Assembly: GCF_028368935.1 (NCBI RefSeq)
Contig: NZ_JAQNDK010000005.1
Coordinates: forward strand, 186,001-250,000
DNA length: 64,000 nucleotides
DNA from: Sorangium aterium
Lineage (GTDB): Bacteria; Myxococcota_A; Polyangia; Polyangiales; Polyangiaceae
Direction: 5' to 3'
Shown: one piece after another, positions 16,263 to 29,369 of the stretch
Layout of the letters: every line of letters begins with the position of its first letter
How positions within the stretch are numbered: position 1 is the first letter of the stretch
Notes under the pieces: model-generated
The model's input: the letters and a program-made list of their open reading frames with translations, nothing else
What the model was told of the DNA's origin: nothing
The model's database searches: none
Made by a program: the position numbers and the translations under genes

Positions 16263-18584
16263 GTGCGCGCCCGCGTGATCCGAACCCGCCGTTCCGCTTC
16301 CGCTTCCGCTTCCGCGCTCACGCTCGTCTCCGCCGCGGCCGCGCTCCTCTCCGGTTGCACCGGGTGCGAGTCGTCGACCCGGGATCTGCCCGCCGGCGCC
16401 CCGGCCACGGCGTCCGCGAGCCCGCAGGCGGCGCCTCCGCCGCCGGCGCGCGACGTCGTACACCTCATCGACGAGCTGCCCAGCTGCGATCTCGAGCACC
16501 GCGGGCTCCTGTTCGATACCGGCGCGAACGCGCTCATCGGCCGCTTCGCGTGGCAAGGGACCGTGCCCACCGGCATCCAGGCGGTCGAGCACGATGGATC
16601 CACCTGGGCGCGGATCTCGGAGCGGCAGATCAAGCTCACGTTCGTCCTGCCGTCCGCGAGCCCCATCTTCGTGTCCGCCCGGGCCGTCGGGCTCACCTCC
16701 AAGTACGCCACCGTCTCCCTGGACGATCAGCTCCTCGGAACGCTCCGCCTCCAGCGCGACCAGATCCGCATCGCCTCGACCCCGACCACCACGCTCCCCG
16801 CCGATCCCGGCCTGCACACCCTCACGCTCCAGTTCTCCGGCCGGCTCCGCCAGGGGGAGTCGTTCGCCGACGTCGACTGGGTGCGCGTGGGCATCCCCGA
16901 CGAGGACCCGGCCACGTACGGCCCCCCGACCCTGCGGGACGTCGTGGCGCCCGCCGCCGCCCTGTCGGGCGTCCCCCACCGGTCCATCGCGCTGCGCGCG
17001 CCGGGCGCGGTCCGCTGCGCCTTTCGCCCTTCCAGGGTGACCCGCCTCCGCGCCGCCATCGGCGCGCTGGGCTCAGGAGAAGGCGACGCCGAGATCCGCG
17101 TCCTCCGCGACGGCCAGGAGCCGCTCGTGATCCAGCGCGTCCACGTCGACGGCGGCGACAAGGCGGCCTGGACTGACGTCGAGCTGCCGCTCGCGCCCTT
17201 TGCCGGGTCCCTCATCTCCCTCGAGCTCCGCGCCGCCGCCGCGGCCCGCGGCGGGCGCATCCTCTTCGGCGACCCCGTCCTCGCCGGATCGCCGGAGCCT
17301 CCTCCGTCCGTGCCCGCCGCGCGCGCCGTCGTGATCGTCGCCATGAACGGGGTCGAGCGGCCCGATCTGCCCCCCTGGAGCGGTCGTCCGGAGCCGCACC
17401 TCGCCACGCTCTCGGAGCTCGCGACGTCGGCGACGACGTTCGATCACCACCGGGGGCCGAGCACGGTCGTGTCCGCCGTGGCCGCGTCGCTGCTCACCGG
17501 TCTTCCGCCGCCGGCCCATACCGTCGCCGACACCGGGGCCCGCCTCCCTGCCCATGTCACCACCATCGGCGCCATCGCGAGCGACAGCAGCATCCGCACC
17601 GGGTTCTTCACCGGCGTCCCCACCACCTTCCGGGCGTTCGGCTTCGGGCCCGGCTGGTCCCGGGTCCTCGAGCATCCCCCGACGAGCGGCGAGCCAGCCA
17701 CCACCCCGATCGACGCCGCCGCCGCCTGGATCAGCGAGACCGTCCGTCAGGACGCTTCCAACCGCCTCCTCGCGTTCGTCCACGCGCGCGGCGGCCATCC
17801 GCCCTGGGAGGTCAGCCCGAAGGAGCTGAACGCCCTCAAGCCCGCCGATTACGCCGGCCCCGTCGAGCCGCGCCGCGCCGCCCAGGTGCTGGCCAGGCTG
17901 AGGAGCCGGCGCCGCGATGTGCTCAGCCCCGAGGATCGCGACCGGATCCGCGACCTCTTCTCCATCGCCCTCGCCGGCCAGGACCGCGCCCTCGGCAACC
18001 TCATCGGGACCCTCAAGGCCGCTGGCCTGTGGGACGACACCCTCTTCATCGTGACAGGCGATCTGGCCAGCGGGCGCTCCGACGCCGCGCTCTACGGCGA
18101 GGGCATGGACCTCCAAGAGCCCGTCCTGACGCTCCCGCTTTATGTCCACTTTCCCGGTGATCTGTACGCCGGCCAGCGCGTCGCTGCCCCGACCGAGATC
18201 ATCGACGTCGCGCGCACGGCGATCGCCGCCCTCGGCCTGTCGTTCGCCCGCAAGCCGCTCGGGAAGGATCTGGCGGCGGTCGCCTCCGGCCTCGAGGGCG
18301 TCGAGCGCGGCCCCCAGATCGCCGCCCTCGGCGATCGTTACTCCACCCGCTGGGGCAACCTCGTGCTTTCGGGTCGACTCGGCGTTCCCCCCTTTCTCTG
18401 TGACCTCGACGTGGACCCGACCTGCGCCTTCAACCGTCGCGAGGTGATGCCCCTCGCCACCGTGTCGCTCTTCCGGCGCACCGTGACGTTCGACCTGTCC
18501 GTGCGCGCGCCCGCGGCGCAACGGGAGCCGGCCACGATCGACGCGGAAACGGCGGCCGTGCTCAACGTATGGGGCGCGAACTGA
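16263..18584 (+). CDS. Sulfatase-like (alkaline phosphatase superfamily) lipoprotein
   Basis: A 773-residue predicted lipoprotein: an Arg-rich start, a short hydrophobic core and lipobox LLSGC. Residues about 60-370 contain beta-rich, carbohydrate-binding-like sequence. From about residue 355 the protein resembles sulfatases: VIVAMNGVERPDL, then a nucleophile-region counterpart HRGPSTVVSAVAASLLTGLP, and later DDTLFIVTGD where active enzymes usually have a metal-binding D-H. The usual CxPSR or SxPSR sulfatase signature and that His are absent, so catalysis is doubtful. GTG start with AGAGG upstream. Four TTCCGC hexamers (16292-16315) encode the Ala-Ser run of the signal peptide. Confidence 0.7.
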   Translation: MRARVIRTRRSASASASALTLVSAAAALLSGCTGCESSTRDLPAGAPATASASPQAAPPPPARDVVHLIDELPSCDLEHRGLLFDTGANALIGRFAWQGTVPTGIQAVEHDGSTWARISERQIKLTFVLPSASPIFVSARAVGLTSKYATVSLDDQLLGTLRLQRDQIRIASTPTTTLPADPGLHTLTLQFSGRLRQGESFADVDWVRVGIPDEDPATYGPPTLRDVVAPAAALSGVPHRSIALRAPGAVRCAFRPSRVTRLRAAIGALGSGEGDAEIRVLRDGQEPLVIQRVHVDGGDKAAWTDVELPLAPFAGSLISLELRAAAAARGGRILFGDPVLAGSPEPPPSVPAARAVVIVAMNGVERPDLPPWSGRPEPHLATLSELATSATTFDHHRGPSTVVSAVAASLLTGLPPPAHTVADTGARLPAHVTTIGAIASDSSIRTGFFTGVPTTFRAFGFGPGWSRVLEHPPTSGEPATTPIDAAAAWISETVRQDASNRLLAFVHARGGHPPWEVSPKELNALKPADYAGPVEPRRAAQVLARLRSRRRDVLSPEDRDRIRDLFSIALAGQDRALGNLIGTLKAAGLWDDTLFIVTGDLASGRSDAALYGEGMDLQEPVLTLPLYVHFPGDLYAGQRVAAPTEIIDVARTAIAALGLSFARKPLGKDLAAVASGLEGVERGPQIAALGDRYSTRWGNLVLSGRLGVPPFLCDLDVDPTCAFNRREVMPLATVSLFRRTVTFDLSVRAPAAQREPATIDAETAAVLNVWGAN
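16292..16315 (+). repeat. Hexanucleotide repeat (TTCCGC x4) in a signal peptide
   Basis: Four perfect copies of TTCCGC encode alternating Ser/Ala residues between the Arg-rich start and the hydrophobic core of the sulfatase-like lipoprotein. Gain or loss of a unit would change the signal peptide length by two residues without a frameshift. Confidence 0.85.
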
Positions 18585-18939
18585 GGCGCGCGCGATCGAC
18601 GCACGCCCGCGCCTGCGAGCCGGGGAGAGCCCGCTGACGGCGCCCGGCGGCGCGCCGGCGCCCTGCGCGGGCGAAGGCGTCCGCGACATCGCGCAGGCCG
18701 CGCGCGATCACGCTCCAGCGGTGCCATGACGCCTCGCTGCGGGGCAGCACGCCCCGCGTCGCGCGCGCCGTGACGCCCCCGCGCGGGTTGGCCGATCGAC
18801 GTACGCCCGCGCCCGCGCGTGCGCGTCGTGCGCTCGCTTCGCGCGCGGAAGGCGCCTGGCATGCTTCGCGCAAACCCCGCAGACCGCACAGGCCAAGCGC
18901 CTCGACGGCGCTTCATCATTCCGTGAGAGGAGTCCCCGC
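18585..18939. other. 355-base intergenic region before the HHE gene
   Basis: No gene supported. It contains two related stretches (around 18593-18625 and 18790-18830), each starting GATCGACG(C/T)A and running into CGCCCGCGCC-like sequence, so it may be an old imperfect duplication. Minus-strand open frames here are Arg-rich artefacts of GC content. The promoter of the HHE gene should lie in the right half; I see no convincing -35/-10. Confidence 0.5.
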
Positions 18940-19701
18940 ATGAAGGCGACCGACCTATTGAAGGAGCATCACCAGGAAGTCGAAGAGCTCTTCGAGCGCA
19001 TGTCGCAGGCTGACAACGACGAGATCAGCGCGCTCCGCGACGAGCTCGTGGCGACCCTCGTGAGCCACTCGGCCATCGAGGAGGAGCTCTTCTATCCCGA
19101 GAGCCGGGAGGCGCTCGGCGCCTCCCCCCTGATCCCGACCTCGTACGAGGAGCACGCGCTCGTCGACGTCATGTTGCAGAAATTGCTCAGCGCCGAGCCG
19201 GGTGACGAAACCTTTCACGCCAGGCTCGACGTGCTGAAGGAGCTCGTGCAGCACCACGTCGAGGAAGAGGAGAAGGAGCTCTTCCCCCAGGTCGAGAGCG
19301 CCATGGGCGCCGAGCGCCTCGAGGAGCTCGGCAGCCGCCTGGCCATGCGCTTCGGCCAGGTGCGCGAGAGCGACGTCGAGGCGCTCCTCGCTCGGAACGT
19401 CGCGAAGAGCATGCCCGCCGCCGGCCGCCGCGCGCGCGCAGCGAAGCCGCAGGCGCGCAAGGCGGCGGCCAAGCGTCCACCCGCGAAGCGCGCACCGAAG
19501 CGCGCGTCGACGCAGCGCGCCGAGCCGGCGCGGGGGGCGCAGAAGGGGCGCCGCACCGCCGCGACCGGACGGAAGAAGGCGGCGGCCACGCCGCCCACGA
19601 AGACCGGGCGAGCCGCGCCCGCGCGCAAGGCGAGCCGGCCGGCGAAGACCAGCCGCACGGGCCGCAAGGGCGGTCGCGCGAGCAGCGCCTCCGCGCGCTG
19701 A
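18940..19701 (+). CDS. Hemerythrin HHE-domain protein with histone-H1-like tail
   Basis: 253 residues in two parts. Residues 1-150 are a four-helix hemerythrin-like domain with candidate iron ligands His10/His11, His43, Glu47, His72, His105/106 and Glu110. Such domains bind a di-iron centre and sense O2, NO or iron, or protect against oxidants. Residues 155-253 are almost entirely Lys, Arg, Ala, Pro, Thr and Gly (KAAAKRPPAKRAPKRAS type), like eukaryotic histone H1 tails and bacterial H1-like nucleoid proteins. No signal peptide. The tail suggests DNA or RNA binding. The start ATG has a GAGAGGAG site upstream. Converges on the SRAP gene. Confidence 0.85.
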   Translation: MKATDLLKEHHQEVEELFERMSQADNDEISALRDELVATLVSHSAIEEELFYPESREALGASPLIPTSYEEHALVDVMLQKLLSAEPGDETFHARLDVLKELVQHHVEEEEKELFPQVESAMGAERLEELGSRLAMRFGQVRESDVEALLARNVAKSMPAAGRRARAAKPQARKAAAKRPPAKRAPKRASTQRAEPARGAQKGRRTAATGRKKAAATPPTKTGRAAPARKASRPAKTSRTGRKGGRASSASAR

Positions 19702-19737
19702 CCGTCACGAGCGCACATCAACGTACGTTGCCGCAGA

Positions 19738-20583
19738 TCAGCGGCGCGAGGTCCGGCCGGAGGGGACGGCGGGCCTCGCGCCGCCATCGAGATCGAACAG
19801 CGGAAGCGTGCCGCCGGCCTTCGGAGAAGCGGCCTTCGGGGCGGCGGTCTCCGCCGCGAGCTCCTGCAGCAGGGCGGGGTCGTCGTGGGCGACCGAGTTG
19901 ACCCGCGGCGAGACGGCGCGCGCCGCGAGGGCGCCGCGAGGCGCCGGCCGGAGCAGCGCCTCGGCCCGATCCGCGTCCGCGCCGTCACCGAGGCCGAGCC
20001 AGAGGTCCACGTCCCCGGGGCCCAGCAGGACCGGCATCCGGTCGTGGATCGGCGCGACGTCGGCGTTCGCCTCGGTGGTCAGGAGCGTGAAGCGGAGGTC
20101 GGGCTCCCCCGTGTCGGCGTCCTTCGCCGGCTGGTACAGCCCCGCCAGGCGGAGCAGCCCGCCCTCCGCGGGGTGGAACCAGGTGGGCCGCCGCGCGCCC
20201 TTGGGCCCGGTCCACTCGTAGAAGCCGTCCGCCGGCACCACACAGCGGCGCGCCGCGAACGCTTCGCGGAACGTCGGCTTCGCCCGCGCGCTCTCCGCCC
20301 GCGCGTTGGCCAGGAGCGAAGGCCCGGCGCCGCCCCTCGCGAATCGACCCAGGAAACCCCAGGTCGCCGCCTCCAGCGCGCGCCGGCCGTCCCGAGCGCG
20401 CAGCACCGGGTGGACGGTCGCAGGTGCGATGTTGAAACGAGGCCGAAACCTTGCCGCTATCTCCGGATCAGCGGCAATCGGCCGAGCCGGACCGCCGCCT
20501 GCTCGGCCCCCGCCAGAGGACGACTCGAGCAGCGCGATGAGGGTCGCAAAGTCCGGAACGGCGAGGGTGAAACGCGCGCACAT
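19738..20583 (-). CDS. SOS response-associated peptidase (SRAP, YedK/HMCES family)
   Basis: Forms a stable thiazolidine crosslink through Cys2 with abasic sites in single-stranded DNA, shielding them during replication. The protein starts MCARF, exposing Cys2 after Met removal. Other family landmarks are RFNIAPA, the Asn of NARAES, the Glu of DGFYEW and the His of IHDRMP. 281 residues, slightly longer than the usual 220-240 because of an insertion near residue 25 and a Pro/Ala-rich C-terminal extension. It is divergent from acnA with only 61 bases between starts, which contain an AT-rich CTAGATTAG element. Confidence 0.93.
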   Translation of the reverse strand: MCARFTLAVPDFATLIALLESSSGGGRAGGGPARPIAADPEIAARFRPRFNIAPATVHPVLRARDGRRALEAATWGFLGRFARGGAGPSLLANARAESARAKPTFREAFAARRCVVPADGFYEWTGPKGARRPTWFHPAEGGLLRLAGLYQPAKDADTGEPDLRFTLLTTEANADVAPIHDRMPVLLGPGDVDLWLGLGDGADADRAEALLRPAPRGALAARAVSPRVNSVAHDDPALLQELAAETAAPKAASPKAGGTLPLFDLDGGARPAVPSGRTSRR

Positions 20584-20644
20584 AACACTAGATTAGCGGC
20601 TTCGGGGCGCCTACAAGGGCGCTCCGGACGTTGGAGGAGGCCGC

Positions 20645-23398
<2,754 letters not shown>

Positions 23399-23457
23399 CG
23401 CGTCTTGCCACGCCGCTCCTCGCCGCTCCGCCCGGCGGGGAGCGGGCCCATCTTTGA

Positions 23458-24819
<1,362 letters not shown>

Positions 24820-24824
24820 CGGCG

Positions 24825-27026
24825 ATGGCAGCGGACGAGGAAGCCAAGCGTGAGCTTCCGGAGGCGCGGAGCGCGCGCAACGGAGGGGACGGCGAGCGGC
24901 GCTCGCAGATCCCGGAGTCGTGGGGCGCGCGCGGCGGAGGGGACGGCGAGCGGCGCTCGCAGGTCCCGGACTCGCGGGGCGCGCGCGGCGGGGGGGACGG
25001 CGAGCGGCGCTCGCAGATCCACGGGCCGCCGACCAACGCGGAGACGTCGATGGCGCTCGCGCGCCGGCGGCTTCTGGACCTCTGCAAGCGGCACAAGGAC
25101 GAGCTCATCGACGACTGGATCGAGAACGTGCTGGCGCTGCCGCCGGAGCGGGGCCGGTACACCGATCGGCCCGTGGGCGAGGTCACGGAGAACGTGCGCT
25201 CCTGGCTCGCCGCGTTCACCAGGATCCTCGAGGACGGCAGCGAGACGCTGCTCGACGAGTTCATCACGCACCTCGTCGAGCAGCGCTACGCGACCGGGTA
25301 CTCGATCAGCGGTCCCCTGATCGCCGCGTCCGAGTTCCGCACCGCGGTCGCGGGCGTGCTCGACACGACGCACGACGACGCCGAGGGGGACGGCTCGTCC
25401 TCGATCGACGTGCTCCGCGCCGTCGACGCGCTGCTGCTCCAGTTCGAGCACCGCTTCGCCGAGGCGTACGCCCAGCGCTCGCTGTTCGCCTCCGAGGAGC
25501 GCTACCGCGAGATCGTCGAGCTCTCGTCCGACGTCCTCGCGACGATCGACCAGGAGGGCATGCTGACGCGGCTGAACGTGCGGTTCGAGGCGCTCTTCGG
25601 TCACTCGCGGCAGGCGTGGATCGGCCGGCCGATCACCGCGCTCGCGGTCGCGGCGGACGTGCCGGCCCTGCGCACGCTCGTGCTGTCGGCGTCGCGGGCC
25701 GAGGCGCCGCGGGAGGCCACCATCCGCTGCGGGACGCGCGCCGGCCTGACCAAGGTGATGACGGTCCGGATCACGCGGCTCTACGGCGAGGACGCCTCGC
25801 TCGCGCTCATGCGCGACGTCACCGAGGAGGTCGCGCGCCGCGCGCAGATCCTCCACAGCGAGAAGCTCTCCTCGATCGGCCAGGTCGCGGCGAGCGTCGC
25901 GCACGAGCTCAACAACCCCATGGCGTGGGTGATGGCGAACCTCGAGCAGATCCGGAGCGGGGCGCACAAGCTCGTCTCGGCGGCGCGCCCGGTCGCCTCG
26001 GGCTCGTACGAGGACCTGCTGCGCGCCATCGACCTCATCGATCGCTCGTGCCACGAGGCGCTCGCCGGCGTCGAGCGGATGCGGGACATCGTGACGGACC
26101 TCAACCTCTTCTCGAGCAGCAGCGAGCGCAAGCCCGAGCGGGTCGATCTCGTCGACGTGATCGAGCTCGCGCTGCGCATGACGGGCCCGCAGCTCAGCCA
26201 GCTCTGCCGCATCGAGCGCAGCTACGGCGAGATGCCGCCGTTCGTCGGCTATCCGGGCAAGCTCTCGCAGGTGTTCGTGAACCTGTTCATCAACGCGGCG
26301 CAGGCGATGCCGAAGCGCCCGCGCGACGAGAACATGGTGCGCGTGACGACGCGCTTCGACGCCGGCGTCCACCACGTCGAGGTGGAGGACAACGCGCGCG
26401 GGATGACCCCGGAGGTCGTCGAGCGGATCTTCGACCCGTTCTTCACGACGAAGGAAGAGAGCGCGCGCCCGGGCATCGGGCTCTGGGTGTCGCGCAACAT
26501 CGTCGAGGAGCAGCACGGCACGATGACGGTGTCGAGCACGCCCGGCGTCGGCACCGTCTTCACGATCCGCCTGACCGGCCTCAACCCGACGGATCTGCCC
26601 GCGCCGCGGCCGCCGCCGGAGCCGCCGCGCGCGTCGCCGCGCGGGACGATCCTCTTCGTCGACGACGAGCCGATGCTGCTCAACGCCTTCGCGCGCGCGT
26701 TCGAGGAGCGGCACGAGGTGCTCGTGGCGAAGAGCGGCCACGAGGCGCTCGACCTCCTGCGGGACCGCGGCGGCCGGATCGACGCGATCGTCTGCGATCT
26801 CCTGATGCCGCAGATGAGCGGGATGGCGCTGTACGACGAGATCGGCGAGCGGTTCCCGCAGCTCTTGCCGAAGATGGCCTTCATGTCGGGCGGCGCCTTC
26901 ACGCCGAGCGCGCGCGAGTTCGTGGAGCGGGTGGACAACCCGAAGATCGCGAAGCCGATCTCGCTCGACGATCTGGAGCGGGTGATCGGCGATCTTCTCA
27001 GCGGCGGGTCGAAGCGGGGGCACTAG
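24825..27026 (+). CDS. Hybrid sensor histidine kinase (RsbRD-N-like, PAS, HisKA, HATPase, receiver)
   Basis: 733-residue soluble kinase with no membrane segment. Residues 15-67 are an Arg/Gly-rich 18-residue repeat. Residues about 80-215 resemble the RsbRD N-terminal domain (ARRRLLDLCKRHKDELIDDW). A PAS domain follows (about 228-345). The HisKA domain has His360 in SVAHELNNP. The ATPase has the N box NLFINAAQAM, and DNARGM. The C-terminal receiver carries Asp658 in CDLLMPQMSG. It should sense an internal signal and phosphorylate itself, then its receiver. It lies 5 bases after serS and 20 before the AttH-like gene. No dedicated response regulator is adjacent. Confidence 0.88.
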   Translation: MAADEEAKRELPEARSARNGGDGERRSQIPESWGARGGGDGERRSQVPDSRGARGGGDGERRSQIHGPPTNAETSMALARRRLLDLCKRHKDELIDDWIENVLALPPERGRYTDRPVGEVTENVRSWLAAFTRILEDGSETLLDEFITHLVEQRYATGYSISGPLIAASEFRTAVAGVLDTTHDDAEGDGSSSIDVLRAVDALLLQFEHRFAEAYAQRSLFASEERYREIVELSSDVLATIDQEGMLTRLNVRFEALFGHSRQAWIGRPITALAVAADVPALRTLVLSASRAEAPREATIRCGTRAGLTKVMTVRITRLYGEDASLALMRDVTEEVARRAQILHSEKLSSIGQVAASVAHELNNPMAWVMANLEQIRSGAHKLVSAARPVASGSYEDLLRAIDLIDRSCHEALAGVERMRDIVTDLNLFSSSSERKPERVDLVDVIELALRMTGPQLSQLCRIERSYGEMPPFVGYPGKLSQVFVNLFINAAQAMPKRPRDENMVRVTTRFDAGVHHVEVEDNARGMTPEVVERIFDPFFTTKEESARPGIGLWVSRNIVEEQHGTMTVSSTPGVGTVFTIRLTGLNPTDLPAPRPPPEPPRASPRGTILFVDDEPMLLNAFARAFEERHEVLVAKSGHEALDLLRDRGGRIDAIVCDLLMPQMSGMALYDEIGERFPQLLPKMAFMSGGAFTPSAREFVERVDNPKIAKPISLDDLERVIGDLLSGGSKRGH
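24868..25022 (+). repeat. 54-bp minisatellite in the histidine-kinase N-terminus
   Basis: Units start at 24868, 24922 and 24976; the third is cut short at about 25022. Each encodes a version of the 18-residue peptide GARGGGDGERRSQVPDSR. Unit length is a multiple of three. The repeat is in the disordered N-terminal extension, before the first domain. Confidence 0.9.
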
Positions 27027-27046
27027 GCTGGAGGAGCGGGGGCTCG

Positions 27047-28075
27047 ATGGCGCGCGCGAAGGCGAGGACGATCCGGGAGCGGGCGAACCACGCGCGTTAC
27101 CGGCCGGGGCAGCGGGGCGGCTTCTACGAGAGCTTCTTCCAGCGGGCGAACCACCCGACGCGCCCGCTCGCCTTCTGGATCCGGTACACGCTGTTCAGCC
27201 CGGCCGGGAGGCCCGAGGCCGCGGAGGGTGAGCTCTGGGCGGTCTACTTCGACGGCGAGTCGGGGCGCCACGTGGTCGCCAAGCGCGAGGTCCCGTTCGC
27301 CGGGCGTTGCTCCTTCGCCCGCGACAGCCTGTCGGTCGCCATCGACGGCGCCCGCCTGAGCCTCGGCAGGCTCACGGGCGCGGCGGGGGAGGGGGAGGAC
27401 GCCATCACCTGGGACCTCGCGTACGAGGGCGGCGGGGAGCCTCTCCTGCTGCTCCCCGCGGCCCTCTACGGCGCCCCGCTGCCGAAGGCGAAGGCGCTGG
27501 TCGGCGCGCCGATGGCCGTCTACAGCGGCCTCCTCCGCGTCGCCGGGCGCGGGGTGGACGTCTCGGGCTGGGTGGGCAGCCAGAACCACAACTGGGGGAC
27601 GAAGCACACGGACCTCTACGCCTGGGGGCAGGTCGCCGGGTTCGACAGCCACCCGGACAGCTTCCTCGAGGTCGCCACGGCCCGACTGAAGGTCGGACCG
27701 TTCTGGACGCCGAACATGACACCGCTGGTCCTCCGGCACCGGGGCGAGGAGATCGCGCTCACCTCGCTCGTCCAGTCGGTCCGCGCCGACGCCTCGTTCG
27801 ACTACTTCACCTGGCGCTTCCGGACGGAGACCGATCGGCTGAGCGTCGACGGGCAGATCTCCGGGTCCGCCGGCGATTTCGTCGGCCTGGCCTACAGGAA
27901 CCCTCCCGGCGGCGTGAAGCATTGCCTGAACACCAAGATCGGGGCCTGCACCGTCACCCTGCGGCGGAAGAGCCTGGGCCGCGAGGTCGGGATCGAGACC
28001 CTGACGACGGCGCGGCGCGCGGCGTTCGAGATCCTCACGGACGACCGAGGCCATGGCGTGACGATCCGGGCCTGA
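27047..28075 (+). CDS. AttH/CrtC-like (tocopherol cyclase-like lipocalin fold) protein
   Basis: 342 residues. The order of motifs (HPTRPLAFWIRYTLF, later GWVGSQNHNWGTKHTDLYAW and WGQVAGFD) resembles the AttH / carotenoid 1,2-hydratase / tocopherol-cyclase superfamily, which binds hydrophobic ligands between two beta barrels. There is no signal peptide. No isoprenoid genes are adjacent, so a specific reaction cannot be assigned. ATG at 27047, preceded by GGAGGAGCGGGGGC. Twenty bases after the hybrid kinase gene on the same strand. Confidence 0.6.
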   Translation: MARAKARTIRERANHARYRPGQRGGFYESFFQRANHPTRPLAFWIRYTLFSPAGRPEAAEGELWAVYFDGESGRHVVAKREVPFAGRCSFARDSLSVAIDGARLSLGRLTGAAGEGEDAITWDLAYEGGGEPLLLLPAALYGAPLPKAKALVGAPMAVYSGLLRVAGRGVDVSGWVGSQNHNWGTKHTDLYAWGQVAGFDSHPDSFLEVATARLKVGPFWTPNMTPLVLRHRGEEIALTSLVQSVRADASFDYFTWRFRTETDRLSVDGQISGSAGDFVGLAYRNPPGGVKHCLNTKIGACTVTLRRKSLGREVGIETLTTARRAAFEILTDDRGHGVTIRA

Positions 28076-28225
28076 TCCACGCTGGACGCACCGTCCTCCG
28101 TGCTCGGCGCAGGCGGCCGGGCTAGCGCGAAGGCGCGGGGCGCCGCCGCCGAGCGATGCGCTGCGCGTCCGGCGCCAGGTCGGCTAAAGAAGGTGCGGTA
28201 CGTCACCGCACGAAAGGCGGACGCC

Positions 28226-28675
28226 ATGAGTCTCAAGCACCCCCGGACCATCCTCGTTGCACTGGACAGCTCCCCCAAGGCGTCGCTCGTCCTCGCGGAG
28301 GGCGTCGACCTCGCGCAGAAGCTCGGCGGCAAGCTCGTGCTCGTGCGCGGGATCGGGCTTCACCACAGCCTGCCCGCGGAAGCGCTGAACGAGTCGCCGA
28401 CCCGCGTCCCCGAGATCCTGGAGCGGAGCGACCGCGAGGAGCTCTCGCAGCTCGCGCGCGACGTGCCGCCCGAGCTCCTCGCCAAGGTCGTGATCCACGT
28501 CGGCGTGGCCTGGGAGGTCATCTGCCGGACGGCCGACGAGGAGAACGCGGATCTCATCGTCATCGGGTCGCACGGCTACTCGGGCATCGACAAGGTGCTC
28601 GGCACGACGGCGGCGAAGGTCGTGAACCACACGAACCGGTCGGTGCTCGTGGTGCGCGACAAGCCGGCGGACTGA
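28226..28675 (+). CDS. Universal stress protein (UspA family)
   Basis: 149 residues, a single Usp domain: TILVALDSSPKAS at the start, and the nucleotide-binding pattern G-2x-G-9x-G-(S/T) seen as IGSHGYSGIDKVLGTTAAKV. The complete motif suggests the ATP-binding subclass. The start at 28226 (MSLKHPRT) has AAAGGCGG upstream; the longer frame from 28100 is not conserved. Converges with the chalcone-isomerase-like gene, 16 bases away. Confidence 0.93.
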   Translation: MSLKHPRTILVALDSSPKASLVLAEGVDLAQKLGGKLVLVRGIGLHHSLPAEALNESPTRVPEILERSDREELSQLARDVPPELLAKVVIHVGVAWEVICRTADEENADLIVIGSHGYSGIDKVLGTTAAKVVNHTNRSVLVVRDKPAD

Positions 28676-28691
28676 CGGGGCCTCGCCTGCC

Positions 28692-29237
28692 TCAGCGGAG
28701 CCTGGCGATGAGGGCGTCGCTCAGCGTGGGCTGATCGATCTTGCCGAGCCAGATCCGCCAGGTGGCCTTCATGAAATCGACGCCTGCCACGGTTGCCGTC
28801 CCGCCGCCGGCGACCGTGACGGTGGTCGTCTTCGCGCCCGGGTCGTACGCGATGGTGACCTCTTCTCCCGCCTTGAGGTCTCCGTTGAACGCCGCCACGA
28901 ACCTCTCGATCTTCGGCGTGTCCGTGTATCGGTTCAACGCATAGGCGTCCCGCAGCGCCTTGACGATGCTCGCGCGGTCGACGTCGCGGAGCATCGTCCA
29001 CACGAACTTCTTCCCCGTGTCCATGTCGATGACAGCCTCCTTGGACTTGGTGGCGGGGAGCTGATCCATGTAATGGCTGATCCGATAGACATCGATGTTG
29101 ACCACGCCGATGGTCCTCACGCGGACGCCCGTGCCGGTGAGCGTGTAGCCCGGCAAAGCAAGGAGGCTCCCGACAGCGAGGAAGACCGCCGCGAACGCGG
29201 CGAGGAGAGCTGGAGATTTGCTGCGCGCGAGTTGCAT
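28692..29237 (-). CDS. Chalcone-isomerase-like secreted protein
   Basis: 181 residues with an N-terminal signal sequence (SPALLAAFAAVFLAVGSLLA). The mature domain fits the bacterial chalcone-isomerase-like family: GTGVRVRTIGVVNIDVYRI, then an acid-rich middle and GVDFMKATWRIWLGK near the end. Family members lack the plant catalytic residues and their role is unknown; some bind fatty acids or sit in electron-transport gene sets. The ATG at 29237 has GGAGGAGG upstream. It is divergent from the VWA lipoprotein gene across 394 bases with several inverted repeats. Confidence 0.8.
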   Translation of the reverse strand: MQLARSKSPALLAAFAAVFLAVGSLLALPGYTLTGTGVRVRTIGVVNIDVYRISHYMDQLPATKSKEAVIDMDTGKKFVWTMLRDVDRASIVKALRDAYALNRYTDTPKIERFVAAFNGDLKAGEEVTIAYDPGAKTTTVTVAGGGTATVAGVDFMKATWRIWLGKIDQPTLSDALIARLR

Positions 29238-29308
29238 CGGATCGACCTCCTCCGGCATCGCCGCTCCGTGCGGCGCATCGTGTCTGGGCGCCGCGCTCCG
29301 GCGATCGC

Positions 29309-29350
29309 CTGTCGATGGTCGTGAATGAGCAAGACCTGAACCATCGACAG
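29309..29350. promoter_or_regulatory. 11-bp inverted repeat, 20-base spacer
   Basis: CTGTCGATGGT (29309-29319) and ACCATCGACAG (29340-29350) are perfectly complementary. It lies about 70-110 bases upstream of the chalcone-isomerase-like start and in the divergent intergenic region, so it could be an operator or a leader hairpin. Confidence 0.55.
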
Positions 29351-29369
29351 AGGGACGTTGGGAGTCGCG

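Noticed and set aside
9980-16979. Very long minus-strand frames (1378 and 1608 residues) opposite ald and the DUF4388 protein
   Set aside because: Sequence is Arg/Ala/Pro/His-rich with no domain pattern. They are antisense shadows caused by high GC, while the plus strand encodes recognisable proteins.
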